Shown one piece after another: positions 26,043 to 34,558 of a DNA stretch of 64,000 nucleotides (position 1 is the first letter of the stretch; the number at the start of each line of letters is the position of its first letter). Origin of the DNA: Shouchella sp047238345 (GTDB lineage: Bacteria > Bacillota > Bacilli > Bacillales > Bacillaceae_D). The stretch covers positions 3,100,001 through 3,164,000 of the forward strand of contig NZ_JBDFMQ010000001.1 in NCBI RefSeq assembly GCF_047238345.1, read 5' to 3'. Position numbers and translations under genes: made by a program. Under the pieces are notes generated by a model, which saw only the letters and a list, made by a program, of their open reading frames with translations, did no database searches and was not told where the DNA came from.

Positions 26043-26072
26043 CTAGAACTCTCGTCGATACGAGAGCTCTAG
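26043..26072. repeat. Strong hairpin between FMN reductase gene and MFS operon
   Basis: CTAGA-A-CTCTCGT pairs with ACGAGAG-C-TCTAG over a 4-nt loop. There is no T run after the stem on either strand (the Ts lie on the wrong side), so it is not a textbook terminator. It could be a processing site or an operator. Confidence 0.6.
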
Positions 26073-26079
26073 ATGCGAT

Positions 26080-26643
26080 TTACGTTTGCAACAGGGACGA
26101 CTGACGTTTTTCTCCCATAGTTGATTGCATAAAAACGAGCTCATCAGCCAATCGGTCAATGCGGATTAACACGTCTGGGTCGACTACTTGATTCATGTCG
26201 TCAAAATGTTCACTATTTGCATAAATATAGCTTGGTGCTGTGAATGCACGGAAGTACCCTGCGATCGGCTTTAATTGATTTTCAATAACTAAATAGTGTT
26301 GATACGTACCTGCAGTTGCTATGAATCCCATCACTTTATAGCGAAATGCGGATACAGGCGCTAAGTCAAAAAGATTCTTCAGCGCACCAGTCATCGATCC
26401 TTGAAAAATGGGTGTGCCAATTAAAAAGAAATCTGCTTCACAAATACGTTGAATGACATCTTTTGTGTCCCCTTCATACGTACTAGGATCCCGACCATCG
26501 CAGAAATCAAGTTGATAGTCTTTAAGATTTAGAATCTCAGCTTCTACTTCTGGGTGTTCTTTTTGGATTCGATCCACTGTTTTCTTTATCATCGCTAATG
26601 TTTTTGATCCTGTAATCGTGCCCGATATCGCTAAAAGCTTCAT
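26080..26643 (-). CDS. NADPH-dependent FMN reductase (flavodoxin fold)
   Basis: 187 aa, SsuE/MsuE-like. Gives reduced FMN to a flavin-dependent monooxygenase. The N-terminal phosphate-binding segment LLAISGTITGSKTLAMI and the FMN-contact stretch IGTPIFQGSMTGALKNLFDL are family hallmarks. The gene follows the luciferase-like monooxygenase gene by 24 bp, an arrangement that pairs the two as reductase and oxygenase of a two-component system. Confidence 0.9.
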   Translation of the reverse strand: MKLLAISGTITGSKTLAMIKKTVDRIQKEHPEVEAEILNLKDYQLDFCDGRDPSTYEGDTKDVIQRICEADFFLIGTPIFQGSMTGALKNLFDLAPVSAFRYKVMGFIATAGTYQHYLVIENQLKPIAGYFRAFTAPSYIYANSEHFDDMNQVVDPDVLIRIDRLADELVFMQSTMGEKRQSSLLQT

Positions 26644-26667
26644 GATTGTCCACTCCCTTTTTACAGA

Positions 26668-27762
26668 TTAAATCGTGACTTTTCGTTGATGCTTCATACG
26701 TGGCACAACTTCTTCTTTCAGTAGACGAAGAGAATGATTGAATTTCTCCCGATCGGGTCCGTAATCATAACCAGTAACAAGCAATGTGCCAAATCCTCCG
26801 GAAGCTTCATACAATGTATCTAGCTTCTTTGCAACGGTTTCAGGTGAACCTACATACCAGTAATGGTCAATTAAATATTCTGCTGTTACGTCTTCATCAG
26901 CAACGCTGTCATCGTGTTTAAACTTAGATAACATTTTTCCTTTTTGATACAAATAAAAGAAATATTCATTAAATGAACGACCCATCATGCCATTGAGCGC
27001 CAAATCTTTCGCCTCTTCATCTGTATCAGCTACAAGAACATGATGAGCCACTTTCCAATCGTCTCGATTAGCTGTTTTCCCACTTGACGCAGCTCCTTCT
27101 TCAACCGATTCCCAGTGAGACGCGATGCTTCTTGGCGTGACATTTAAGCTCATTGGTAAAAAGCCGTATTGTCCTGCAAGTTTTAACGTACTTGAATTAG
27201 CACTAGATCCTGCAACTCCAATCGGTGGATGAGGAGTTTGATAAGGTTTAATATGCAAGTCAAGTAATCCGTTTAAAGCAGGCTCAGGTCGACTAGCTCC
27301 CCAATACTTACCTTTGTAACTAAAAGGCTTTTCCTCCGTCCAAATCTTAAACATAATCTCAAGGGATTCTGCCATCATTTCCCTATGTTCACCAGCTTTG
27401 CCGTCCACATTGTACATTTGCCAATCTGTCGGGACTGCTCCTGGCGCTACCCCAACCATTAATCGTCCTTTTGCTAAATGATCTAAATACGCTAAACGCT
27501 GCGCTAGTTCAACTGGATGATGATATGGCAATAAATGAGCACCTGCTGCTAATTTGATTTGATTTGTTTGCATTAGCGCTTGTGCAATAACAAGGTCAGG
27601 AGAAGGAATCGGCTCCCATTTCGCTGTATAATGCTCACCAATCCAAGCTTCTTCATATCCTAATTGATCCGCAACTTTAATCATATCAAGCACCGTTTCT
27701 GTTGCTTCATAAAGTGTTGCCCCGGGATCTACTGTTGGCATTAAAAATAATCCTACTTTCAT
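26668..27762 (-). CDS. LLM-class flavin-dependent monooxygenase, limonene monooxygenase-like
   Basis: Bacterial luciferase-like TIM-barrel oxygenase, 364 aa. The segments YEEAWIGEHYTAKWEPIPSP, LLPYHHPVELAQRLAYLD and GRLMVGVAPGAVPTDWQ look like the limB limonene 1,2-monooxygenase branch of the family. It uses FMNH2, supplied by the adjacent reductase, and O2. A sigma-54 promoter precedes it. Within this island it is the best candidate for the first oxidative attack on the growth substrate, but the substrate itself is not readable from sequence. Confidence 0.85.
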   Translation of the reverse strand: MKVGLFLMPTVDPGATLYEATETVLDMIKVADQLGYEEAWIGEHYTAKWEPIPSPDLVIAQALMQTNQIKLAAGAHLLPYHHPVELAQRLAYLDHLAKGRLMVGVAPGAVPTDWQMYNVDGKAGEHREMMAESLEIMFKIWTEEKPFSYKGKYWGASRPEPALNGLLDLHIKPYQTPHPPIGVAGSSANSSTLKLAGQYGFLPMSLNVTPRSIASHWESVEEGAASSGKTANRDDWKVAHHVLVADTDEEAKDLALNGMMGRSFNEYFFYLYQKGKMLSKFKHDDSVADEDVTAEYLIDHYWYVGSPETVAKKLDTLYEASGGFGTLLVTGYDYGPDREKFNHSLRLLKEEVVPRMKHQRKVTI

Positions 27763-27805
27763 TTTCGCGTCCTCCTTCTTATTCCTACCGAATTACGTAT
27801 CTTCT

Positions 27806-27822
27806 TGCAAGACTTATGCCAA
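27806..27822 (-). promoter_or_regulatory. Sigma-54 (-24/-12) promoter of the monooxygenase operon
   Basis: The minus strand reads TTGGCAT-AAGTC-TTGCA, ending 44 bp before the monooxygenase ATG. GG and GC are spaced as required. Confidence 0.85.
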
Positions 27823-27858
27823 ACCATGATCACCTTATTTAAGGGAGTCATAGAATGA

Positions 27859-27885
27859 GTAAGCGTCCATTATTAAAACGCTTAC
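27859..27885. promoter_or_regulatory. Candidate enhancer (UAS) palindrome, monooxygenase promoter
   Basis: Perfect 8-bp inverted repeat GTAAGCGT-N11-ACGCTTAC, centred about 65 bp upstream of the -12 element. It also lies 27 bp after the thioesterase stop, but no T run follows, so a terminator is less likely. Confidence 0.4.
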
Positions 27886-27911
27886 ATAATCTACTGTACA
27901 AAATGTTAACT

Positions 27912-28301
27912 TCACGTTCCAAGTAACTTGTAGGTGGCTTTTCCGTATACAACCATTTGTCCTGTTTCATCAAAAATTTCTGCTGTTCCAAACGCGATTG
28001 AGCGGCTCTTATGAACGAGACTGCCTTTTGCAACGAGATACGTTCCTTTTCCAGGTTTTAAATATGACACGTCGAGATCAACGGTCGCCGCTGCTTGATC
28101 TTCTGACAAAGTCGAGCGAATGGCTGAACCGACTGCCGCATCAATTAATGTTGCCAATACACCACCATGAGCAGAACCACGCCGTTGCAGAAGCTCACCT
28201 TTTAAGGGCAGCTCAAGTACAGCTTTTCCGTCTCCGAGTTCTTTTTCTACCATCCCAAGATAATCCCAAAATGGACTCATTCCTTTTTCTGTTTTTCTCA
28301 T
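27912..28301 (-). CDS. PaaI-type hotdog-fold acyl-CoA thioesterase
   Basis: 129 aa. Hydrolyses acyl- or aryl-CoA thioesters, usually to rescue CoA from dead-end intermediates. The core motif RRGSAHGGVLATLIDAAVGSA is intact, with the central helix and the catalytic acidic residue in its Asp. The open frame starts at 28328 inside the aldehyde dehydrogenase gene; ATG 28301 follows a GAGGAG site at good spacing and begins MRKTEKG, so I use that. It is third in the hydratase/aldehyde dehydrogenase operon. Confidence 0.87.
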   Translation of the reverse strand: MRKTEKGMSPFWDYLGMVEKELGDGKAVLELPLKGELLQRRGSAHGGVLATLIDAAVGSAIRSTLSEDQAAATVDLDVSYLKPGKGTYLVAKGSLVHKSRSIAFGTAEIFDETGQMVVYGKATYKLLGT

Positions 28302-28305
28302 GACG

Positions 28306-29736
28306 TTACTCCTCTGCATGATACACAATCATTTTGTAGTCCACCATTTCTTGGATCGCATAACGTGGACCTTCTTTTCCAATCCCACTCTTCTTCACGC
28401 CACCGTAAGGAAGGTGATCTAAACGGTAATTGGATGTATTATTAATTTGCACACCACCAACATGTAGTGCAAGCGATACTCGGTGTGCAAGCGCTAATTG
28501 ATTTGTAAAAAGACCAGCTTGCAAGCCATAAGGGGAAGCATTTACTTGTTCAATCACGTCGTTAATATCGGTATACGTTAATAGACAAATGACCGGCCCA
28601 AAGACCTCTTCACAAACAACGCGACTATCAATAGGAGGATCAACGAGTACAGTCGGCTTCACTTGCGCGCCACTCGCTTCACCGCCAGATAAAAGCGTCG
28701 CACCGCCGTCTTGCGCTTCATGAATCCATGTTAAGATCCGTTCTGCTGATGCTGGAGAAATTAGCGTTCCTACGTCTGTTTTTGCATCCATCGGATCTCC
28801 GACTCGAAGCGTACGAATTTCTTTTTCGACCTCTGTTAAAAAGACGTCCTTCACGTTTTCGTGAACATAGATACGCTGCACTGATATACAGCTTTGACCA
28901 GCGTTACTAAACCCTGTGCGCACGCATTGTTTTGCAGCTTTTTCAATAGGTGCATCATCATGCACGATCGTCGCTGCATTTCCACCAAGCTCAAGAAGAA
29001 CTTTCTTTATACCGGCAACTTTACAAATTGCTTCGCTTGCCGGAACACCACCTGTAAATGAAATTAGTGATACTTTATCGCTTTTGACAATCTGCTCTCC
29101 AACTTGAGCGTCACCAAATAATAGGGCAACTCCATTTTTAGGAAACCCAGCTTCAAGAAGGATGTGAATCAGTTCTTTTGCAATACGAGGCGTTTGTTCA
29201 GCAGGCTTATAAACAATCGTATTTCCAGCTGCAAAAGCAGGACCGATTTTATGGCAAGCTAAATTAAGCGGCGCATTAAACGGGGTAATGGCAGCAATTG
29301 TCCCAACAGGTACTGGATACGTCGATACATAGCGTTGTTCGCCTCTCGTCGAGACATCTCCAGACATGGTTTCTCCAACAAGTCGATTGGCTTCTTCAGC
29401 AGACAATCGAAACGTTTCAACCGAACGGCTTACTTCATCCATACTGTTTTTAAGCGCTTTACCTGTTTCCATTGTAATAATTTCTGCTAATGAGGATTGA
29501 TTCTCATTTAATAAACGAGCTACCTCCATTAAAATCCGATAGCGTTCATGAGTTGGGAGACTAGCGACTTCCCCTTGTGCATTCTGTAGTGTTGTTAGCG
29601 CGAGCTCTACATCCTCTCGACTTGCATAATAAAAATTGGACGTTCGTTCACCTGTGTATGGATTCAGTTGTTCCACACATTTCCCTTTTGAATCTGAGCT
29701 CCATTTGCCTGCAATAAACGAGTACAAGTTCATCAT
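28306..29736 (-). CDS. NAD-dependent aldehyde dehydrogenase
   Basis: 476 aa, aldehyde dehydrogenase superfamily. FTGGVPASEAI (cofactor loop), LELGGNAATIV (Glu base) and NAGQSCISVQRIYV (nucleophile Cys) are intact; the C-terminal YGGVKKSGIGKEG is typical of the lactaldehyde or glyceraldehyde-3-phosphate-like branch. It lies 9 bp after the enoyl-CoA hydratase gene under the same sigma-54 promoter, so it probably oxidises an aldehyde arising from the monooxygenated substrate. It is distinct from the succinate-semialdehyde-type gene at 20842. Confidence 0.88.
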   Translation of the reverse strand: MMNLYSFIAGKWSSDSKGKCVEQLNPYTGERTSNFYYASREDVELALTTLQNAQGEVASLPTHERYRILMEVARLLNENQSSLAEIITMETGKALKNSMDEVSRSVETFRLSAEEANRLVGETMSGDVSTRGEQRYVSTYPVPVGTIAAITPFNAPLNLACHKIGPAFAAGNTIVYKPAEQTPRIAKELIHILLEAGFPKNGVALLFGDAQVGEQIVKSDKVSLISFTGGVPASEAICKVAGIKKVLLELGGNAATIVHDDAPIEKAAKQCVRTGFSNAGQSCISVQRIYVHENVKDVFLTEVEKEIRTLRVGDPMDAKTDVGTLISPASAERILTWIHEAQDGGATLLSGGEASGAQVKPTVLVDPPIDSRVVCEEVFGPVICLLTYTDINDVIEQVNASPYGLQAGLFTNQLALAHRVSLALHVGGVQINNTSNYRLDHLPYGGVKKSGIGKEGPRYAIQEMVDYKMIVYHAEE

Positions 29737-29745
29737 TTTCTCTCC

Positions 29746-30522
29746 CTATCGATTAAAGACCGGAAATCGTTTTTCTTTAAAAGCTTGAACACCTTCTAAA
29801 TGATCCGTTGTGTTTCTTAGCATGACGTGCGCCATTTTTTCTTGCTCCATTATTTGTGCAAATGCTTCTTGATGTAGTTGGTTCATAATGAGTTTTGATT
29901 GGGCAAACACGTCTCTCGGACCCTCAACAAGCGCTTTCGCCAACTCATACGACACGTGTTTACCTGAACCATCCTCTACTAGTTCATTAACCATCCCAAG
30001 TTGCGAAAACGTTTCTGCCGACCATGATCGATTGCCCCACAATAGTTCTTTCGCTTTCCACGGACCAACTTGCTGGCATAAATGATAGTGTAGCCCTAAA
30101 TCAGCTACGAGCCCTACTTGTTTAAATGAAAAGTGAAAGGTCGTGCTCTTTTCTGCTACCACTAGATCACATGCCAAGGCAAGGCTAACGCCTGCACCTG
30201 CAACTGGCCCGTGCACCAAAGCAATCACTGGCTTTTCTAATGACTGAATGAAATCAATGATTGCTATTGATTGATTCATATTTTCGTTGATCCCTTTTTC
30301 GCTATACGGAGCTTCCATCGCTTTGACGTCTCCACCAGCACAAAATCCTTTTCCATTTCCAGACAATACAATTACTCGAGTTTCTTCACACGCTTTCACC
30401 TCTAAAAGCGCTTCTTGAAGTTCTTGCTTTAATTCCAGCGTCAATGCATTTCTTCGACTCGGATCATTTAATTGGATAAACCCTATGCCATCACTTTTCT
30501 TTACAATGATTCTTTTACTCAT
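29746..30522 (-). CDS. Enoyl-CoA hydratase/isomerase
   Basis: Crotonase family, 258 aa. The oxyanion-hole segments GNGKGFCAGGDVKAME and HGPVAGAGVSLALACDLVVAE are clear. The residue after the second segment (GLVADLGLHYHL) has Asp rather than the Glu of classical hydratases, so an isomerase or ring-hydrolase reaction is possible. First gene of an operon led by a sigma-54 promoter. It could supply the missing hydration step of the beta-oxidation operon at 14289-19617. Confidence 0.87.
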   Translation of the reverse strand: MSKRIIVKKSDGIGFIQLNDPSRRNALTLELKQELQEALLEVKACEETRVIVLSGNGKGFCAGGDVKAMEAPYSEKGINENMNQSIAIIDFIQSLEKPVIALVHGPVAGAGVSLALACDLVVAEKSTTFHFSFKQVGLVADLGLHYHLCQQVGPWKAKELLWGNRSWSAETFSQLGMVNELVEDGSGKHVSYELAKALVEGPRDVFAQSKLIMNQLHQEAFAQIMEQEKMAHVMLRNTTDHLEGVQAFKEKRFPVFNR

Positions 30523-30556
30523 AGGAACCTCCTTTACAATCGTCTCTTAATTGGAA

Positions 30557-30574
30557 TTGCAAGTTTTGTGCCAA
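30557..30574 (-). promoter_or_regulatory. Sigma-54 (-24/-12) promoter of the hydratase operon
   Basis: The minus strand reads TTGGCAC-AAAAC-TTGCAA, a near-perfect match to the consensus, with the -12 GC about 38 bp before the ATG. Confidence 0.9.
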
Positions 30575-30635
30575 AGAAAAATGCACGTACCTATGCACCT
30601 GCACTTCATAAGATGTTTCGTTTTTAATCACCACC

Positions 30636-30650
30636 GTTCAATATCTGAAC
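30636..30650. promoter_or_regulatory. Candidate enhancer (UAS) dyad, hydratase promoter
   Basis: Inverted repeat GTTCA-ATATC-TGAAC, about 83 bp upstream of the -12 element and just beyond the end of the activator gene. A short dyad, so tentative. Confidence 0.3.
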
Positions 30651-30659
30651 ATTATTGCT

Positions 30660-32564
30660 TTATTCATGTGGTTCATTCAATTTTTTCCATAAAGTCGTTC
30701 GGCTTATCTTTAGCTTCTCAGCAACAACGGTTCGGTTTTGTTTATATTTACTAAGCATCCAATCAATAATCTGTCGTTCCATTTGATCCATTGACCCTTC
30801 GTCTAACACCACATCTCCCTGTTGCCGATTTTCCTGTTCACTTTCTCCTCCCGTTTCATTTAGAACATCCTTCATAAAAGCAGACTCATTCGTCGAGTAT
30901 TTTAAACGAATTGCTAATCGCTCCAATACATTCTCAAGCTGCCGTATGTTACCTGGCCAATGATACGACTGCAAAAATTCTTGCAGTTGTTTTGATAACT
31001 GCTTCCAACTGATGCGCTCTTGTCGCTGCTGGAGTAGGTAATCCACTAGTACTGGTATGTCTTCTTGCCGCTGTCGGAGTGCAGGTAGTTCCAAACGGAG
31101 AACACCAATTCGAAAGTATAGATCAGAGCGGAATGCACCCTCGTTAACTAATTCCCAAAGATTTTTATTCGTTGCTGCTACAACACGAATATCGACAGGC
31201 ACCATTCGATCTCCACCTAATCGCATCACTTCTTTTTCTTGTAACACTCTTAAGAGTCGTGCCTGTAAATTCGGTTCCATTTCCCCAATCTCATCTAAAA
31301 AAATGGTTCCTTTATGAGCAAGCTCAAATACACCTTGTCTTCCACCTTTTTTCGCTCCTGTAAATGCCCCCTCAACATAGCCAAACAATTCACTTTCGAG
31401 TAACGTTTCAGGTAAAGCGGCACAATTAATGGCCACAAACGGTCCATCTTTTCTGGAGCTCGCGTTGTGAATCCCTTGCGCAACTAACTCCTTCCCTGTG
31501 CCACTCTCGCCGTAAATTAAGACCGTCGAATTCGCTGCAGCATATTGCTCCGCCAGTTGGACGATATCATTCATTTGCTCCCCTTTGTATTGAATATCTG
31601 CCAAAGATACTTTCGCTACGAGCCCTTTTTTATGTAGATCACGACGGATTTTACTTTCGAGTTCTTGAATTTGATGAATTTCTTGGCACGTGACCACCGT
31701 CCCGACTCGTTGACCATTTACAAAAACCGCTTCATGTTGAACGAGTAATTTCTCAAACGTCATTCTTCCTTGACCAATGTACAAATCTTCTTTTTCTAAA
31801 AGTGTGCGTAGTGGCTTACACGTAATTTGCTGAGGCTGTTTTTTAAGAAGTAAATGTGCTTTCACACCAAAGATTCGCTCTGCAGCTGGGTTGCATACTT
31901 CGATTTCCTTTTGCTTATTTAAATAGAAAATCCCCTCTTCTGACACATGTACGACTGCATTTAAGCGTTCGGTATTTTCTTTTATCGTGTAAGAATTCTC
32001 TGCAGCTTGTTTGGCTCGTAAAAATGAACGGCGAATGGTCCGTTCACTTGTAATAATGTGCATACTCTTCATGCCATACTCACTAGCAAGCTGTTTCACA
32101 CGGATTCCACCACCAACAATGACATCCATGCCCATTTCTTTTGCTACTTCAATTTGCGCCAGCAACGTTTCTTGCGTGGTATACGGGAGCAAGGTGACGT
32201 TGAACCCGATCATTTTTTCAATCTTCTCAAAGTTGAACTGGAACCCGGGCTCTTCAAAATTAATATAGCAAATCTTTTCGCCTTCTTTTTTTGCTTGAAG
32301 AAACGATTGGATTAAGTCAAAATCGCTGGATTCACTATAAATAAGCGGTACGTTTACAACGTTCGCCAACATTTTTGCCGTACCAGCACGACTAATTACC
32401 ACATCATAACTTCCGTTCGCCAGCAATTCTTGTACAGGCTCTACCGCTTCATCTAAGACGCCTTCCACGACCGTTACATTGTATTGTAATTCTCTAGCAA
32501 GCCGGTGAATCATTTCCGTCATTTCTGGATAACCCGACGTCATAATCATTCTAAACTCATTCAT
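30660..32564 (-). CDS. PrpR-type sigma-54-dependent transcriptional activator
   Basis: 634 aa. N-terminal PrpR_N sensor domain (about 1-195), PAS domain (about 200-300), AAA+ domain (about 320-555) with Walker A GESGTGKE (352-359), the sigma-54-contacting GAFTGA loop (399-404), Walker B IFLDEIGE, then a Fis-type HTH (about 592-630). PrpR_N domains bind small-molecule effectors; 2-methylcitrate is the known ligand in enterics, but the ligand here is open. The gene lies in the middle of the island, and four -24/-12 promoters flank it on both sides. Confidence 0.93.
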   Translation of the reverse strand: MNEFRMIMTSGYPEMTEMIHRLARELQYNVTVVEGVLDEAVEPVQELLANGSYDVVISRAGTAKMLANVVNVPLIYSESSDFDLIQSFLQAKKEGEKICYINFEEPGFQFNFEKIEKMIGFNVTLLPYTTQETLLAQIEVAKEMGMDVIVGGGIRVKQLASEYGMKSMHIITSERTIRRSFLRAKQAAENSYTIKENTERLNAVVHVSEEGIFYLNKQKEIEVCNPAAERIFGVKAHLLLKKQPQQITCKPLRTLLEKEDLYIGQGRMTFEKLLVQHEAVFVNGQRVGTVVTCQEIHQIQELESKIRRDLHKKGLVAKVSLADIQYKGEQMNDIVQLAEQYAAANSTVLIYGESGTGKELVAQGIHNASSRKDGPFVAINCAALPETLLESELFGYVEGAFTGAKKGGRQGVFELAHKGTIFLDEIGEMEPNLQARLLRVLQEKEVMRLGGDRMVPVDIRVVAATNKNLWELVNEGAFRSDLYFRIGVLRLELPALRQRQEDIPVLVDYLLQQRQERISWKQLSKQLQEFLQSYHWPGNIRQLENVLERLAIRLKYSTNESAFMKDVLNETGGESEQENRQQGDVVLDEGSMDQMERQIIDWMLSKYKQNRTVVAEKLKISRTTLWKKLNEPHE

Positions 32565-32656
32565 CTACATACCTACCTCACTCATTGAACGTTTAATAAG
32601 TTAAGATTAACGCAAATAATCAAACTTTTCATCGGTTTTTGCCATTTTTTAAAAAA

Positions 32657-32679
32657 CGTCGTTTGATTTTTAAACAACG
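32657..32679. promoter_or_regulatory. Candidate enhancer (UAS) dyad, TPP-enzyme promoter
   Basis: CGTCGTTT-N7-AAACAACG, an 8-bp arm dyad with one mismatch, centred about 82 bp upstream of the -12 element at 32750. Its TCGTTYRTTTTWW core resembles the palindrome at 19726. A weaker CGTT-N15-AACG element lies at 32590-32612. Confidence 0.35.
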
Positions 32680-32735
32680 TGAACGGTTTGTAAGTGAAAT
32701 ATGAACAAATGATTCTCAATCTGTAGACTAATTCG

Positions 32736-32753
32736 TTGGCATGAACATTGCAT
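32736..32753 (+). promoter_or_regulatory. Sigma-54 (-24/-12) promoter of the TPP-enzyme operon
   Basis: TTGGCATGAACATTGCAT: TGGCAT, N5, TTGC. The predicted start site is about 26 nt before the ATG at 32788. It is divergent from the activator gene. Confidence 0.88.
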
Positions 32754-32787
32754 TCATAAAATCATCTTACCTATGGAGGGGTTACCA

Positions 32788-34542
32788 ATGCAAAACGTTG
32801 CAGAGTGTTTAGTTAGTGATTTAGAGAAAAGAGGGGTATCCCACATCTTTGGGTTATGTGGCCATACAAATATTGCTGTTCTTGCCGCACTTGAACATTC
32901 TTCCATTCGCTTCATTAGCACGACACATGAACAAATAGCGGCACATATGGCTGATGGGTACGCTCGATCCTCTCATCAAGTTGGTGTCGTCCTTACTCAC
33001 GTCGGGCCTGGATTAACAAATGCAGCTACAGCAGTAGCCACTGCAGCGTTAGATTCCACACCACTTCTCGTTCTTTCAGGTGATATTCCCAGTCATTTCT
33101 ATGGAAAAAACCCACACCAAGAAATTAATTTACATCACGATGCTTCTCAACATGAAATTTTCCGACCGTTTGTTAAACGAACATGGCGAGTCGAAAAACC
33201 AGAGCAGCTACCTGCCATACTTTCAAAAGCTTACCAGCTTGCTCAATCTGGAAAACCAGGACCCGTCCTCATTTCCGTCCCGATGGATATCTTCTCTGCG
33301 CCGATGTCGGAAGATTTATTCGCTACTCACCATACGCCAGGTTTACCTCCAGCAAAACCTAGCTTGTCCACATCGACCGCACAAGAGATTCTTACAACTT
33401 TAAAAGCAGCAAAAAAACCATTACTATTCGCTGGAGGAGGCGTCATTGCAGCTCAAGCTACCAATGAGTTGAAAGCGCTTGCTGAACACTTGAATATTCC
33501 CGTTGTCCATAGCGCAATGGGCAAAGGCAGTTTACCTGATGACCATCCACTATCTGCAGGGTTAACAGGATTTTGGGCACCACCTTTTGTGAATGCGATG
33601 TGTCTTGAAGCGGACGTCATTTTCGCCTTAGGAACTCGCTTTAAAGAAGCCGATTCAAGCTCGTGGAAAGAAGGCGTCACGTTTGATTTTTCCAAAACAA
33701 AACTTATCCAAATCGACATAGATTCACAGGAGTTAGGACGTAATCACCCTGTTCATATCGGTGCCGTTGCAGATATGAAAGAATCACTCAAGCAAATCGT
33801 AGAGCTCGCAAACAATCAACCAAGCGAATTCGATCATTCACATCGGGAAATCACGTTTATTGCGCACGAAAAAGAGCGGTTTTATGAAGAAAATACTGAA
33901 CACCTTATGAGCAATGATTTTCCCATGCGCCCACAACGAATCTTAGCAGAAGTTCGTCACTGTTTACCGAAAGACGGGTTTATTACAACCGATGTTGGCT
34001 GGAACAAAAACGGTGTTGGCCAACAGTTCCCTATTTATACTCCAGGCACTGTCTTAACACCAGGAGGATTTGCCACAATGGGATTTGGCTCCCCTGCCGC
34101 CTTAGGAATTAAAATTGCCCATCCAGAGCGAGTCGTCGTTTCATTAGTCGGTGATGGCGGGTTTGGACAAAATCCCTCGTGTTTAGCAACCGCTGTTCAA
34201 GAAAACATTCCGATAATCTGGATTGTGATGAACAATCAATCGTATGGGGTCATTGCCGGCTTACAAAAAGCTCATTTCAACACCACCCATGGTACGATGT
34301 TTGAAAAAAATGGCGAGCCCTATTCACCTGATTTTGTTGCACTGGCAAATAGTTATGGGGTTGAAGGCTGTAAAATTCAATCAGCAGAGGATTTTAAACC
34401 CGCTTTAGCAGAAGCGATTGCTAAACAGGTCCCGTTTCTCATTGATGTCGCAACCATGAATATCCCTACTCCAACATCAGGTCATTGGGACATTATGGAC
34501 ATTTATTCGCCTGGGGAAAAGAAAAGTCATAGCGCTTTATAG
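32788..34542 (+). CDS. Thiamine pyrophosphate-dependent enzyme, acetolactate synthase-like
   Basis: About 584 aa, three-domain POX/ALS fold. The N-terminal pyrimidine domain has catalytic Glu in THEQIAAHMADGYAR (Glu48), a central domain, and the C-terminal pyrophosphate-binding motif GDGGFGQN...MNNQSYG. It decarboxylates or ligates a 2-oxo acid. No small regulatory subunit is adjacent, which argues against biosynthetic acetolactate synthase. Start: ATG 32788 after TATGGAGGGG; the ATG at 32773 lies within that ribosome site. First gene of the plus-strand sigma-54 unit. Confidence 0.85.
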   Translation: MQNVAECLVSDLEKRGVSHIFGLCGHTNIAVLAALEHSSIRFISTTHEQIAAHMADGYARSSHQVGVVLTHVGPGLTNAATAVATAALDSTPLLVLSGDIPSHFYGKNPHQEINLHHDASQHEIFRPFVKRTWRVEKPEQLPAILSKAYQLAQSGKPGPVLISVPMDIFSAPMSEDLFATHHTPGLPPAKPSLSTSTAQEILTTLKAAKKPLLFAGGGVIAAQATNELKALAEHLNIPVVHSAMGKGSLPDDHPLSAGLTGFWAPPFVNAMCLEADVIFALGTRFKEADSSSWKEGVTFDFSKTKLIQIDIDSQELGRNHPVHIGAVADMKESLKQIVELANNQPSEFDHSHREITFIAHEKERFYEENTEHLMSNDFPMRPQRILAEVRHCLPKDGFITTDVGWNKNGVGQQFPIYTPGTVLTPGGFATMGFGSPAALGIKIAHPERVVVSLVGDGGFGQNPSCLATAVQENIPIIWIVMNNQSYGVIAGLQKAHFNTTHGTMFEKNGEPYSPDFVALANSYGVEGCKIQSAEDFKPALAEAIAKQVPFLIDVATMNIPTPTSGHWDIMDIYSPGEKKSHSAL

Positions 34543-34558
34543 AAGGAGGAACTAAGGA

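Noticed and set aside
27859..27885. Inverted repeat as a terminator of the thioesterase gene
   Set aside because: No T run follows on the minus strand; its position fits an enhancer site better.
30660..32564. Reading the activator as a true PrpR controlling a methylcitrate cycle
   Set aside because: No methylcitrate synthase, lyase or propionate genes are in the window; only the domain type is shared.
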